From Halosolutus halophilus (GTDB lineage: Archaea; Halobacteriota; Halobacteria; Halobacteriales; Natrialbaceae): 64,000 nt of DNA. Within the stretch, counting starts at the first letter, position 1, and the number at the start of each line of letters is the position of its first letter. Shown here in pieces: positions 17,853 to 26,702 of this stretch. The stretch is taken from contig NZ_CP094974.1 of assembly GCF_022869805.1 (NCBI RefSeq), forward strand, positions 496,001-560,000, read 5' to 3'. The position numbers and the translations under genes were made by a program. Under the pieces are notes generated by a model. The model was not told where the DNA came from. It did no database searches and saw nothing but the letters and a program-made list of their open reading frames with translations.

Positions 17853-19157
17853 ATGAGTGTACAACGACAGCACGATCGTGAATTCGTGCGAACGTTCTTT
17901 ACTACTCCGACTGCTGTGGAAGGAGAAGACGATTCCAGCAAGATGCTGCGACGTGCGGTCCAGCTACGCGGAATAGAGGCCCCCGACGTCTGGGTGCCGG
18001 ACAACGAGGACGCGACGGCGCCTTCGATGCGCGACGAAGGAGCCCAGAACATCATCGACGTGATCTCGGATCACGGAGCCGATTTCCCGGGCGAAATTCA
18101 CCCCCGCGTCGTCTGGCACAGGGAAAGTCCCAGTACCCGCTATCAGAGTTTCCAGCGCATGCTGGAGATCGCCGACCCCGAGAACGGGGCCGTCGAACAC
18201 ATCGACGGATTCGTGATCCCGGAGGTCGGCGACATCGACGACTGGAAGAAGGCCGACGAGTTCATCACCATCGTGGAAAACGAGCACGGTCTGGAGGAGG
18301 GCAGTCTGGCCATGTCGGTCATCGTCGAGAGCGGAGAGGCCGAACTCGCGCTCGGCGACCTCCGCGACGAGATGGGCAAGCCCGCGAACAACCTCGAGCG
18401 CATGTTCCTCCTCGTCGACGGTGAGGTCGACTACACCAAGGACATGCGTGCTATGACGCCCACCGGCGAATTGCCGTCGTGGCCGGAGCTGCGCCACAAC
18501 ACCTCTCGGGGTGCGAGTGCGAACGGGCTCATCGCCGTTGACGGTCCGTACGACGACATCCGCGACGTCGAGGGTTACCACGAGCGTATGACCGAAAATC
18601 AGGCGAAGGGAATGCTCGGCATCTGGTCGCTAACGCCCGGACAGGTGGAGGAAGCGAACACTTCCCCGCTACCGCCGAAGACCGGGAGCTGGCTCCTCGA
18701 TGTCGACGGCCGTGACGTCGAACTCGAAGAAGAGGACGGTCGCTACGTCTACGACGGAGAGGACGTGGAACTCGAAGCGATCGGTGACGACCGGTACAGG
18801 CTCCGTCTCGGCGGGGACGAACGCGAACTCGACGGGGACGAACTGGAAGAGGAGCTGCTCGACGTGACCGACTACATCCCGAGCATGACCGACATCGTCG
18901 ATTCGATGGAGGAGTTCGAGGCGGCCAAGGAGGCCGGCCGGGGCGCCATCGCCATGGAACAATCGGGGACGTTGCTCATCGACGGCGTCGAGGTCACTAT
19001 TAGCAAAGACCGGATGTGGGACGAGGCCACCTATCAGGCGGCCCAGACGCCCATCACCCTGTTCCAGGACGTCTACGAGAACCGCCCCGATCAGCACGAG
19101 GATCTCGAGGAGATGTACGGCGAAGAAATTGTCGAACGCGCGATGATCGTTGGATAG
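17853..19157 (+). CDS. aceB: Malate synthase, haloarchaeal (AceB) type, 434 aa
   Basis: The protein condenses glyoxylate with acetyl-CoA to give malate. It is the short haloarchaeal type of about 430 residues, distantly related to the CitE-like lyases. Recognisable blocks are RRAVQLRGIEAPDVWVPDNE, HPRVVWHRESPSTRYQSF, NNLERMFLLVDGEVDYTKDM, and a C-terminal AGRGAIAMEQSGTLLIDGVE. An internal acidic stretch (about residues 275-335) is rich in Glu and Asp. Translation is taken from the ATG at 17853, 29-35 bases after a TATA-like box; an in-frame ATG at 17838 lies within the promoter spacing. No isocitrate lyase gene is in the window, so glyoxylate may come from elsewhere in the genome or from the methylaspartate cycle. 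Confidence 0.92.
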   Translation: MSVQRQHDREFVRTFFTTPTAVEGEDDSSKMLRRAVQLRGIEAPDVWVPDNEDATAPSMRDEGAQNIIDVISDHGADFPGEIHPRVVWHRESPSTRYQSFQRMLEIADPENGAVEHIDGFVIPEVGDIDDWKKADEFITIVENEHGLEEGSLAMSVIVESGEAELALGDLRDEMGKPANNLERMFLLVDGEVDYTKDMRAMTPTGELPSWPELRHNTSRGASANGLIAVDGPYDDIRDVEGYHERMTENQAKGMLGIWSLTPGQVEEANTSPLPPKTGSWLLDVDGRDVELEEEDGRYVYDGEDVELEAIGDDRYRLRLGGDERELDGDELEEELLDVTDYIPSMTDIVDSMEEFEAAKEAGRGAIAMEQSGTLLIDGVEVTISKDRMWDEATYQAAQTPITLFQDVYENRPDQHEDLEEMYGEEIVERAMIVG

Positions 19158-19256
19158 TTACCTCGACGAGCATCAGGATCGGAGACGAACGCCGTCTGCA
19201 CGCTTTTCGGGCTGATCGCCGGATTCCTCCGCAGGGATTTGTCGGCGCCGATCCGC

Positions 19257-19778
19257 GGCAGTGTTCAGAGGAACTGGTTCCAGCCGGATGCGTCGCGCTG
19301 GAGCCACGTTTCGGCGGTTGCCGGTTTGGTGGTTCTACAGCAGTCTCCGAACTGGTAGGTACGCCGTGTTCTATCTTGGCCGAGACGTTCGGTGTTCCGA
19401 TTTCCGTGTCTCTCGTGTCGAAATCGGAGGGCATGTCGGTGTAGTGAACCTCGCAACCAGGGGCCTGAATCGACGAGAAACACGACGTCGAGCGCGGCGT
19501 AACTCGCCCCCTTGCATCGGCCGTCTGGAGATCGGCCTTCTGCACCCAGTCGTGAACTGTCGGGCGTGCGCGTTCGACACCGGAAAATTCTCTAATATAG
19601 ATACAGTATCTGAAAGTGATGATTCTGCCAAATGGTGCTGGAGACGCAACTGCATCAGTTCGCGCTCCACAAAATCTAATCGGATGTCGCTGTTAGGCCC
19701 GTTGAGGCGATCGCATTCTGGCAGTGGCACCACGAATTCCCCCGCCTCGCTCCTTCACAATTTGATTTGAACAGCGCC
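19257..19778 (-). mobile_element. Decayed IS6-like insertion sequence, copy 2
   Basis: On the minus strand, RLDFVERELMQLRLQHHL and SLSDTVSILENF match the N-terminus of IS6-type transposases. The C-terminal part reads FLVDSGPWL, then RHGNRNTERLGQD and TYQFGDCCRTTKPATAETW, in another frame. The central DDE region is shortened and frameshifted. The ends carry GGCAGTGTTC (19257-19266) and GAACAGCGCC (19769-19778), matching 8 of 10 as inverted repeats. It is the same family as 8986-9634. At 522 bases it is shorter than that copy and cannot be active. Confidence 0.7.
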
Positions 19779-19837
19779 ATCCGGCCGGGCGTTACGTTCA
19801 TTGCCGGCACGCCACTCTCGCCAGTACTTGTGACCGC

Positions 19838-20260
19838 ATGCGCACGGTCGCCGACCGCTTCGCGGCGGCCGCCCCGGACGACAGCGTCTTCGTCGACGAG
19901 AAAGCGCTCGATCCGCTCGCCGACTCGGCCGAGATCCACGCTCGTGACGCACAAGAGCGCGACCTCGTCACGATTCTGAACGGCGTCCACGACGGTTCTC
20001 TGCCGCCGACGGTCTCGGTCTCCGGCCCGTCGGGGGCGGGGAAGACGCTGACGACCCGCCGGGGCTGTCGAGCGTTCGCCGCCACGACCAGGTCACCGTC
20101 GAGTACGCACCCGCAAGGAGTGTCGCACGCTCTTTAGCGCGGCCACCGAGATCCGGTACGAGCTTGTGGGCGAGCGAAGGGCACCTATTCCTCTGGCGCG
20201 CTGGGCGTACTGTGCGGGCGGCGGTGCTCGCGGCGCGATCCGAACTCCTGAGCCGCGGGC
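19838..20260 (+). pseudogene. Truncated, frameshifted orc1/cdc6 gene
   Basis: The first frame reads FVDEKALDPLADSAEIHARD, then AQERDLVTILNGV and VSVSGPSGAGKTLTTRRGCR. This is the N-terminus and Walker A (GPSGAGKT) of archaeal Orc1/Cdc6 replication initiators. The frame then shifts to HDQVTVEY and again to CRTLFSAATEIRYELVGERR, and the rest (Walker B, sensor regions, winged helix) is absent. Functional homologues are about 400 residues. The remnant cannot initiate replication. It may mark an earlier plasmid or origin insertion. Confidence 0.75.
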
Positions 20261-20282
20261 GGGGCGCCTGTCCGGAACGCGA

Positions 20283-20390
20283 CTACGAACCGATGATCAG
20301 GTCGTCGGACTCGGTCTCGGAATCCGCGATCGCCTCGTCGACCTCCTGCTGGGTCGCTTCGTCGAACTGCGTCTCGTCCTGCTCTTCCAT
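20283..20390 (-). CDS. EATQ-type acidic microprotein (copy B), 35 aa
   Basis: This 35-residue, strongly acidic peptide starts MEEQDETQFDEATQQEVDEA and ends DLIIGS. It shares EATQ-x-x-VD-x-AI with copies C (58663-58791) and D (61235-61363) and with the broken copy A. A TATA-like box (TTTTAATA on the minus strand, 20417-20424) lies 27-34 bases before the ATG at 20390, which supports this start over the longer in-frame ATG at 20417. A DUF457-like membrane protein lies about 490 bases upstream on the same strand. The function is unknown. A helical, negatively charged peptide acting on a membrane or protein partner is only a guess. Confidence 0.6.
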   Translation of the reverse strand: MEEQDETQFDEATQQEVDEAIADSETESDDLIIGS

Positions 20391-20416
20391 CCTATTCACT
20401 CCATTCGTGTAGCTCA

Positions 20417-20424
20417 TATTAAAA
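20417..20424 (-). promoter_or_regulatory. TATA-like box of microprotein copy B
   Basis: TTTTAATA on the minus strand is placed 27-34 bases upstream of the ATG at 20390. It indicates a leaderless transcript of its own. Confidence 0.45.
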
Positions 20425-20880
20425 GATTGTGCTGCCGACACGTACGTTGAGATGGTCGGGGAGCGTGGGCGCTTCAACGCCGGAAGCGCACCACGGCGTG
20501 CCGCGCGATGTCCGTCAGCGACGCAGCAGGTGCGGGTCCGCGGTGGGCGGCGGACGCGCCGGCGGATCGCGTCGCCGCTTCGTGCGTCTGTGGCGACCGG
20601 CGCATCGACATCGCCGACCGGAGCGATGTCACGGTCGGTGCCGGCCGGCTGATCATCGCCCGACCCCACACCCGCTCGACCCGCAAGGCACACCGAGCGC
20701 TGATGACCCGGCGAGGTCAGTGAGCGATGGCCGACTGACTCTGTGACGCCGAGCCGCTGTAGCGGGTCACGCCCACTGGTCGTGACACCGTGGTCGGCTC
20801 GCACGCTGTCGTGCGTCTGATCGGCGCCATCACGGTACTCGCGCGACAGCCGTGGCCAGCCACGCCGCCCGCGGTCCTCG
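20425..20880. other. Intergenic; one weak plus-strand ORF at 20508-20723
   Basis: The only candidate is a 71-codon plus-strand frame with a CVCGDRRIDIADRS segment. It has a single Cys pair and no match that could be recognised, so it is not called. The rest of these 456 bases holds nothing identifiable. Confidence 0.3.
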
Positions 20881-21324
20881 CTACGGAAGCGCGCCAACCG
20901 TCGCCGCGATGAGCAACAGGGTCGGGAGCAGTGCAATCGCCAGGGCGACGAGCCGGGGACCGATCGGGGCTGCACCGGCAGTTCGGTCGCGGACCTGTAC
21001 AATCACCGTAAACACGCTGACGGCGGCGAGCACACACAGGAGCGACCCGAAGACGCTCGCAGTGTACCGCGCTCGAACGGCCGGCCGATCGAGCGTGGAG
21101 TGGAACGCAAAGAGATCGGCCCACGGGGAGGTATGGAGTGCGTACAGCTGTGTCTCGTAGAGTGGCGCGATGTGGTGGACGTCGGGTCCGAGCCCCCAGA
21201 GCCCGCCACAGACGACGAGCCACAGCGGCGCCCACGGCGCGAGCTGGTAGCGAAGCGCGAGCGGCGTCGCGTACAGGAGCGCCAGCGACGCACCGACGAG
21301 GAAGTGGACGAGTGCGGGGGCCAT
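20881..21324 (-). CDS. DUF457-like membrane protein, type II, 147 aa
   Basis: The protein has four predicted hydrophobic helices. It begins MAPALVHFLVGASLALLYAT and contains GGLWGLGPDVHHIAPLYETQ and then HTSPWADLFAFHSTLDRP. The D-x-H-H and the later paired His and Asp residues recall the metal-site pattern of DUF457-type membrane hydrolases, though the sequence is distinct from the copies at 891-1430 and 61481-62053. A degraded copy is at 58258-58661. The EATQ microprotein copy B lies downstream on the same strand. The enzymatic function is unproven. Confidence 0.65.
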   Translation of the reverse strand: MAPALVHFLVGASLALLYATPLALRYQLAPWAPLWLVVCGGLWGLGPDVHHIAPLYETQLYALHTSPWADLFAFHSTLDRPAVRARYTASVFGSLLCVLAAVSVFTVIVQVRDRTAGAAPIGPRLVALAIALLPTLLLIAATVGALP

Positions 21325-22459
21325 TGGTGGTGAAGCCGACAGGACGAGTCGATTCGTCGCCGGGACAGGTTAGTAATGGGTGGCTGACTGCGTGTCACGG
21401 AATCGGAGGCCGGGTACGCACCGCACTGCCGATCGGATAGGTATCCCCTGGTGTCCGTCTCGGACCCTCTCAGCGCCCGAAGACCCTCTCCGACGGACCT
21501 CGGAACGGCATCGCTAACACAGCAGTCGAGGTGACGGGAGTGCCGCCGATCTTGTAGTCAGAAAGGTGTTATAATAGCAATCATATAACTAATAGCACTT
21601 GAATTGGGTAGGGAGACACACGGGGGAGTTCACGCCCAAATATTTCGACTTTAGATAGTTATCTGGCAGATATTGGGTTATTAAGCTCCTATCGCTCCCT
21701 ATTTTTGGATGAATGTTTGTTTAGAACTCCTTTTGGGGGATTAGCGCAGTACATACAGATTTCAGGCGTCTTTACCCTCTCAATTGTCGGTTTCAACTCA
21801 GAAATTGTAGGGCGTCTTTGCAGAACAGTAAAATTTCTACTTATACAATATTAATTACAGTTCACACCGTGAAGACGGCACCCGATCTACAGCACACGAT
21901 CGACTCTTCCTGCAGAGGATCGGATGAAGCGGTCCCCCGCCGGCCAACGAACCCGATTACGCACAAACCTGTAAGACAATCGATCATCCCCGGATGGAGA
22001 CGGATAGACGCTGCGGCGGATCCGGCCACCGACGCAGCGGGCTCACAGCCTCGACCGCACGAGCGATCGAGTGCAGCACGGCCGATTCTTTACACTAATA
22101 CGCATGTAAATGCCCTGGCGCGTTCGTCCGGTCACGGCCCCGCCGCAGTATGGTTCTCCTTGAATACATATTCGATATTTGTCTACAGGGCCGATAATAA
22201 ATAGAATTCTTACACTATTGACCCCTTTCCGTCCCCCGATTTCTGCCCAAGAAGTTCGAAACGAAGAAGTATAAGAGAATACACGTTTCAGGGGATAGTA
22301 CCGTTTTTAGTACTATTCGGCCGAGACGAATTCGGCTCCGCGGGCGGTCTACGCGGTACTGGCGACTGCGGCCGGCGGCGGCCGCGTCGATATCAGGTCT
22401 CGTAACGAGCGGCGACGGAACGGAATTATTCGCGGTTTCGACTGTGCGGTGTCGGCGAT
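21325..22459. other. Long non-coding region with AT-rich core (about 21540-21860)
   Basis: These 1135 bases hold no recognisable gene on either strand. The middle is conspicuously AT-rich for this genome (for example ATAATAGCAATCATATAACT at 21569-21588), whereas both ends have the normal GC-rich composition. No clear origin-binding-box pair, tRNA or structured RNA was found by eye. A plus-strand frame at 21818-22204 exists but does not look coding. Confidence 0.4.
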
Positions 22460-24700
22460 TCAGCGGTCGATCGGCCGGACGTCGAGGTCGAACGTCCGGT
22501 CCCCGACGAAGAGGCGGAGGCTCCCGGCATCGTCGCGGCCGTCGCGCGACCGCTCGAAGAGACCGACCTGGTCCGCGCCGATCCGGAGTTCCACGGTCGC
22601 TCGTTCGCCGGGTGCTAGTTCCGCGCGTTCGAACGCCCACAGTTCGCGGACGGGCGTTACGACCGAACTGAACTCGTCCCGGCCGAACACCTGGACGACC
22701 TCGCTCCCGAGCCGATCGCCCGTGTTGGCCAGCGTGACGCGGACCGTGACGTCCTCGCCCGGGCGGATCACGTCTCCGCCCACCTCGATCGACTCGTACT
22801 CTACGGTGGTGTAGCTGAGTCCGTGGCCGAACTCGAACAGCGGATCGTACGACGCCGGGTGCTCGTCGGGACCGATCGGGTGCGGGTGCGGCCGGTGGTT
22901 GAAGTACGTCGGAAGCGTCGCCGCCGATCGCGGGATCGAGATCGGGAGCCGCCCGCCGGGTTCGGCCTCGCCGAACAAGGTCTCCCCGATCACCTCGCCG
23001 CCGACCCTGCCGGGATGGTACGCCATGAGGATCGCCGGCACCGCCTCCGACAGCCACTCGATGGCCAGCGGGCGGCCGGTGACCAGGACCGCGACGACGG
23101 GTGTCCCCGTCTTCGCCACCGCGTCGACGAGTTCGCGCTGCGCGTCGGGAAGCGAGAGTTCGTTCCGCGTCGGGAACTCGCCGGTCTCGCCGTCGGTTTC
23201 CGCCGAGGGTCCGAACTCGTGGAGGTACCAGTCCTCGCCGAGCGCGACCACGGCGACGTCCGACTCGGCCGCCCGCTCCGCGGCGGCGTCGATATCGACG
23301 GGAGCGGTAATGTCGCTGCCTGGTTCGTGGGTGACGACCGTATCGTCGGCAACGGCGTCGACGATCCCCTCGCGGATCGTCGTCCCGGGGACGCCGGTGT
23401 CCGCGTTACAGCTCCACCCGCCGTTCTGGTGTACGATCTCGTCGGCGTTCGGCCCGGTCACGAACACCTCGTCGACGCCGTCGTCAAGGGGGAGCACGTC
23501 CCCGTCGTTTTGCAACAGCGTGAGCGATTTCCGAACGGCCTCGCGCGCGACGTCGAGGTGCTCGGGAGCGCCCAGTACGTCTTCGGCCTCGCGGTCCGGG
23601 TACGGATCCTCGAAGAGGCCGAGCGCGAATTTCGCTCGCAGCACCCGCTCGGCGCTGGCCTCGATCAGCTGTTCGGACAGGTCGCCGCGCTCGATCAGTT
23701 CCCGAACGTGTCGGGCGTGTTCGCCGCCAGCGACCGACCCGATATCGAGGCCCGCCTCGCGGGTCTGGCGCGCGGCCTCGATCGGCGTTCCCGCCGTGCG
23801 GTGTTCCTCGTGCAACTGGGTGATCCCGTTCCAGTCGGAGACGACGACCCCATCGAAACCCAGTTCCTCGCGGAGGAGGTCGGTCAGGAATCGACGCGAT
23901 CCGTGCGCCGGTTCGCCGTCGATCGAGTTGTAGCACGGCATCACCGCGCCGACGTCCTCCTCGAGCGCCGTCTCGAACGGCGGGAGGAGTACGTTGCGGA
24001 GCGTGTGCGAGGAGACGTCGACCGGTGCGGCGTCCTCGCCGCGCGTGGGGTCGCCGTAGGCCGGAAAGTGCTTCGCCGTCGCGAGCACCGAGGTCTCATC
24101 GAGGTCGTCGCCCTGGTACCCGCGGATCTCGCTGGCGGCCAGCGTCCCGACGAGGAACGGGCTCTCACCGTACGTCTCCCCGGTCCGGCCCCAACGCGGA
24201 TCACGCGCGACGTCGCAGGTCGGGCTATAGTTCTGGGCGGCCCCGGTGACGCGCATCTCCGCCGCCGTGATCTCGGCCGTGCGTTCGACGAGATCGGGAC
24301 ACCACGTCGCCGCCGCGCCGAGATTGTTCGGGAACACGGTCGACTCTTTGATGTACGCGTGACCGTGAATCGCGTCGGCGGCGAACAGCAGCGGGACGCC
24401 CAGCCGCGTCTCCTCGACGGCGTGGGTCTGCAGTTGACGCGCCGCGTCGATCGCGTCCTCGAGCGACTCGTTGGGCGAGCCACCCCAGCCGAAGGGGGCG
24501 ACCGCGCCGACGTGGTACTCGTCGATCTCGTCGATGACGTCGTCGACGCCGTGAGGACCCTCGGCGAGCGTCCCGACGTAGGACCCGGCCAGTTGACCGA
24601 TCTTCTCTTCGAGCGTCATCCGGTCGAGCAGATCGGCGACACGCTGCTCGATCGTCAGCGACGGATCTAGGTACGGCTCACCGTCGTCTAGGCTTGTCAT
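22460..24700 (-). CDS. Glycoside hydrolase family 3 beta-glucosidase, 746 aa
   Basis: The N-terminal TIM barrel (about residues 15-345) carries the family landmarks RWGRTGETYGES, ATAKHFPAYG (Lys210-His211) and GVVVSDWNGI, where Asp289 is the catalytic nucleophile. The alpha/beta sandwich (about 375-590) and C-terminal FN3-like domain (about 650-735) complete a full-length enzyme. There is no signal peptide, so it should act in the cytoplasm, releasing glucose from imported beta-linked oligosaccharides. It diverges from an ABC importer operon, with 190 bases between the starts. A TATA-like TTTATTAA (minus strand, 24725-24732) lies 25-32 bases before its ATG. With the GH81 gene at 31285 it forms a beta-glucan locus. 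Confidence 0.93.
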   Translation of the reverse strand: MTSLDDGEPYLDPSLTIEQRVADLLDRMTLEEKIGQLAGSYVGTLAEGPHGVDDVIDEIDEYHVGAVAPFGWGGSPNESLEDAIDAARQLQTHAVEETRLGVPLLFAADAIHGHAYIKESTVFPNNLGAAATWCPDLVERTAEITAAEMRVTGAAQNYSPTCDVARDPRWGRTGETYGESPFLVGTLAASEIRGYQGDDLDETSVLATAKHFPAYGDPTRGEDAAPVDVSSHTLRNVLLPPFETALEEDVGAVMPCYNSIDGEPAHGSRRFLTDLLREELGFDGVVVSDWNGITQLHEEHRTAGTPIEAARQTREAGLDIGSVAGGEHARHVRELIERGDLSEQLIEASAERVLRAKFALGLFEDPYPDREAEDVLGAPEHLDVAREAVRKSLTLLQNDGDVLPLDDGVDEVFVTGPNADEIVHQNGGWSCNADTGVPGTTIREGIVDAVADDTVVTHEPGSDITAPVDIDAAAERAAESDVAVVALGEDWYLHEFGPSAETDGETGEFPTRNELSLPDAQRELVDAVAKTGTPVVAVLVTGRPLAIEWLSEAVPAILMAYHPGRVGGEVIGETLFGEAEPGGRLPISIPRSAATLPTYFNHRPHPHPIGPDEHPASYDPLFEFGHGLSYTTVEYESIEVGGDVIRPGEDVTVRVTLANTGDRLGSEVVQVFGRDEFSSVVTPVRELWAFERAELAPGERATVELRIGADQVGLFERSRDGRDDAGSLRLFVGDRTFDLDVRPIDR

Positions 24701-24724
24701 GGATGTAGGTATCTGAAACGCCAG

Positions 24725-24732
24725 TTAATAAA
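24725..24732 (-). promoter_or_regulatory. TATA-like box of the GH3 gene
   Basis: TTTATTAA on the minus strand is 25-32 bases upstream of the ATG at 24700. Confidence 0.45.
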
Positions 24733-24854
24733 TGTATCCCTGACGACCGGACGGCACGATCGGGCACCGTACAGTCGAGCACCTCACCCGGGAGTGGGGC
24801 GAGCCCACACGCGGTGAACCCTCTGTTATGATGAAATGTTATGATTTTCGAAAG

Positions 24855-24885
24855 CTATTTACTGTCGGATACCCAAGGTTGGGTA
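24855..24885 (+). promoter_or_regulatory. Promoter with perfect palindrome upstream of the ABC importer operon
   Basis: A TATA-like CTATTTA (24855-24861) lies 30-36 bases before the ATG at 24891. Directly after it, at 24870-24885, is TACCCAA-GG-TTGGGTA, a perfect 7-base inverted repeat ending 5 bases before the start codon. This is the expected place for a repressor operator overlapping the transcription start. The TrmB-family protein at 35032-36174 is the obvious candidate regulator, but binding is inferred. Confidence 0.55.
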
Positions 24886-24890
24886 GCACC

Positions 24891-26681
24891 ATGAGCCAAG
24901 AGAGTGTGCCACACAGCACCGCAGAGGCATCACGGCGTCGAATCCTGCAGTTCACCGGCGCGGCCGGCGCGGCGGCGCTCGCGGGCTGCTTCGGCGACGA
25001 CAACACCGGTTCGACCAACGGGGAGATCACGGGCGACGAGCCGATGACCGATCGGACGTTCACCGCCCCGACGTCGGTCCTTCCCGACGACATGCAGTGG
25101 AACGCCGCGAACGACTCGAACTACCCCGACCGTCCGGGGTTCGTGGTCTTCGACCAGCTCGTCTACTTCCGGGTGACGACCGGCGAGTTCACTGCGGGCG
25201 CCCTCGCCGACTGGGAGGTCGGCGACGACACGGCGACGCTGACCCTTCAGGACGACCTGACCTGGCACAACGGCGAGGCCGCCACCGCCGAGGATCTGGA
25301 GCGAAAGCTGCACATCTCGCTTTACGACAATCACCCGATCGGGAACTTCACCTCGGTCGAGAACGTCGAGGCTGTCGACGACACGTCGGTCGAAGTCGGA
25401 CTCGAGGCGGACGTCTCCGAGCCCATCTTCCTCAACTCGATCCAGAACATGGAACTCGACATGCCGGGCGCGCAGTACGACGACATCCTCGCGGAACTGG
25501 AGGACGACCCCGAATCGACGGTACTGGCGGACTTCGCGCCCGAGGAACCGATCGGCACCGGTCCGTTCCAGTTCGACCGGACCGGGGAGCAGGAGCTCGT
25601 GACCACGAAGTTCGAAGACTCCTACTGGGCCGACAACATCAATTTCGCCGAGTACCGGTTCCGGTTCATCGACGGGAACGAGCAGGCCTGGCAGGCGATC
25701 CGCGGTGGAACGGTCGACGCCCTCCACAACATCTTCACGTCGCCGGACATCATGGCGTCGTTCCCCGATCACGTCGTCGAGATGCAACAGCCCGCCAACT
25801 GGGGGCTGTCGATCGCGTTCGACCACGAGCACGAGCACCTCGGTCAGCGCGAGGTCCGGAAGGCGATCGCCCACGCCATCGACCGCGAGGTCGTCGCGGA
25901 GAACTCCGCGGGCGGCGGCGACGCGAAGGCGCCCGTGAAAACGCCGACCGGCATCGTCGGGAACTTCGACGACTCGGCCAACGACTGGCTCGACGATCCG
26001 GACGCCTTCGAGGACTACGCCGGACAGAACACCGACCGGGCCGCCGAACTGCTCGAATCGGCCGGGTTCTCCCGGGAGGACGGCACCTGGGTCGACGAGG
26101 ACGGCGAGACGCTCACCTTCGAGTACAAGGTGCCCGCCGCCTGGACCGAGTGGGTCGACGCCGCGATCACGATCAACCAGCACCTCCAGGACTTCGGCAT
26201 CGAGACCAATCTCATCACCCGCGACGACGGCGTCTACTTCGGCCAGGACCTATACGGCGACACCGGCTTCGACGCGGCCGGGTTTTGGTGGTCCGACGGC
26301 TGGACGTATCCCTACCACACGCTCAACTGGAATCTCAATACCTGGGACGCCAGGAACGTCTACAACTACCCCGAGACCGTCGAGGTCCCGCCGAAAGGCC
26401 AGCCCGACGGCGAGACCGAGACGGTCGAGCTCGCACCCGAACTCGAGGACCTCGTCGGCATGGACGCCGACGGCGACGCGGCCCGCCAGAAGATCCAGGA
26501 CCTGGCGTGGATCTTCAACTACGACCTCCCGCAGCTTCCCATCCAGGAGAAGGTCGATCAGGGGTTCATCTCCACCAAGGACTTCAAAGTCGTCGACGAC
26601 TCCGATCCGGACGCGTCCGTCAAGTACGCGACGACGTTCCTCCCCCGAGTCGGAAAGCTCGTCGCGAAGGCCGACGAATAG
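24891..26681 (+). CDS. ABC transporter substrate-binding lipoprotein (family 5), 596 aa
   Basis: The N-terminus has a twin-arginine signal (SRRRILQFTGAAGAAALAGC) with a lipobox Cys33, so the protein is exported folded and anchored outside the membrane. The mature part shows SBP family 5 features (peptide/nickel/oligosaccharide binders): LTWHNGEAATAEDLERKL, PIGTGPFQF, and REVRKAIAHAIDREVV. The ATG at 24891 is preferred over an upstream in-frame ATG at 24828 because it directly precedes the signal peptide and follows the promoter. The four transporter genes follow in order on the same strand. Its place between GH3 and GH81 genes suggests beta-glucan oligosaccharides as ligand rather than peptides. 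Confidence 0.92.
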   Translation: MSQESVPHSTAEASRRRILQFTGAAGAAALAGCFGDDNTGSTNGEITGDEPMTDRTFTAPTSVLPDDMQWNAANDSNYPDRPGFVVFDQLVYFRVTTGEFTAGALADWEVGDDTATLTLQDDLTWHNGEAATAEDLERKLHISLYDNHPIGNFTSVENVEAVDDTSVEVGLEADVSEPIFLNSIQNMELDMPGAQYDDILAELEDDPESTVLADFAPEEPIGTGPFQFDRTGEQELVTTKFEDSYWADNINFAEYRFRFIDGNEQAWQAIRGGTVDALHNIFTSPDIMASFPDHVVEMQQPANWGLSIAFDHEHEHLGQREVRKAIAHAIDREVVAENSAGGGDAKAPVKTPTGIVGNFDDSANDWLDDPDAFEDYAGQNTDRAAELLESAGFSREDGTWVDEDGETLTFEYKVPAAWTEWVDAAITINQHLQDFGIETNLITRDDGVYFGQDLYGDTGFDAAGFWWSDGWTYPYHTLNWNLNTWDARNVYNYPETVEVPPKGQPDGETETVELAPELEDLVGMDADGDAARQKIQDLAWIFNYDLPQLPIQEKVDQGFISTKDFKVVDDSDPDASVKYATTFLPRVGKLVAKADE

Positions 26682-26702
26682 CCTGCCCGAACCGCACAAC
26701 AT

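Noticed and set aside
20508-20723. 71-codon plus-strand ORF with a CVCGD segment
   Set aside because: It has one Cys pair only, no partner pair for a zinc ribbon, no promoter and no recognisable family.
21540-21860. AT-rich region as an active replication origin
   Set aside because: No origin-binding repeats were seen and the nearby orc1/cdc6 gene is dead; kept only as a low-interest finding.
22823-24670. 615-codon plus-strand open frame opposite the GH3 gene
   Set aside because: It mirrors the GH3 gene codon by codon, is Arg-rich and resembles no protein.
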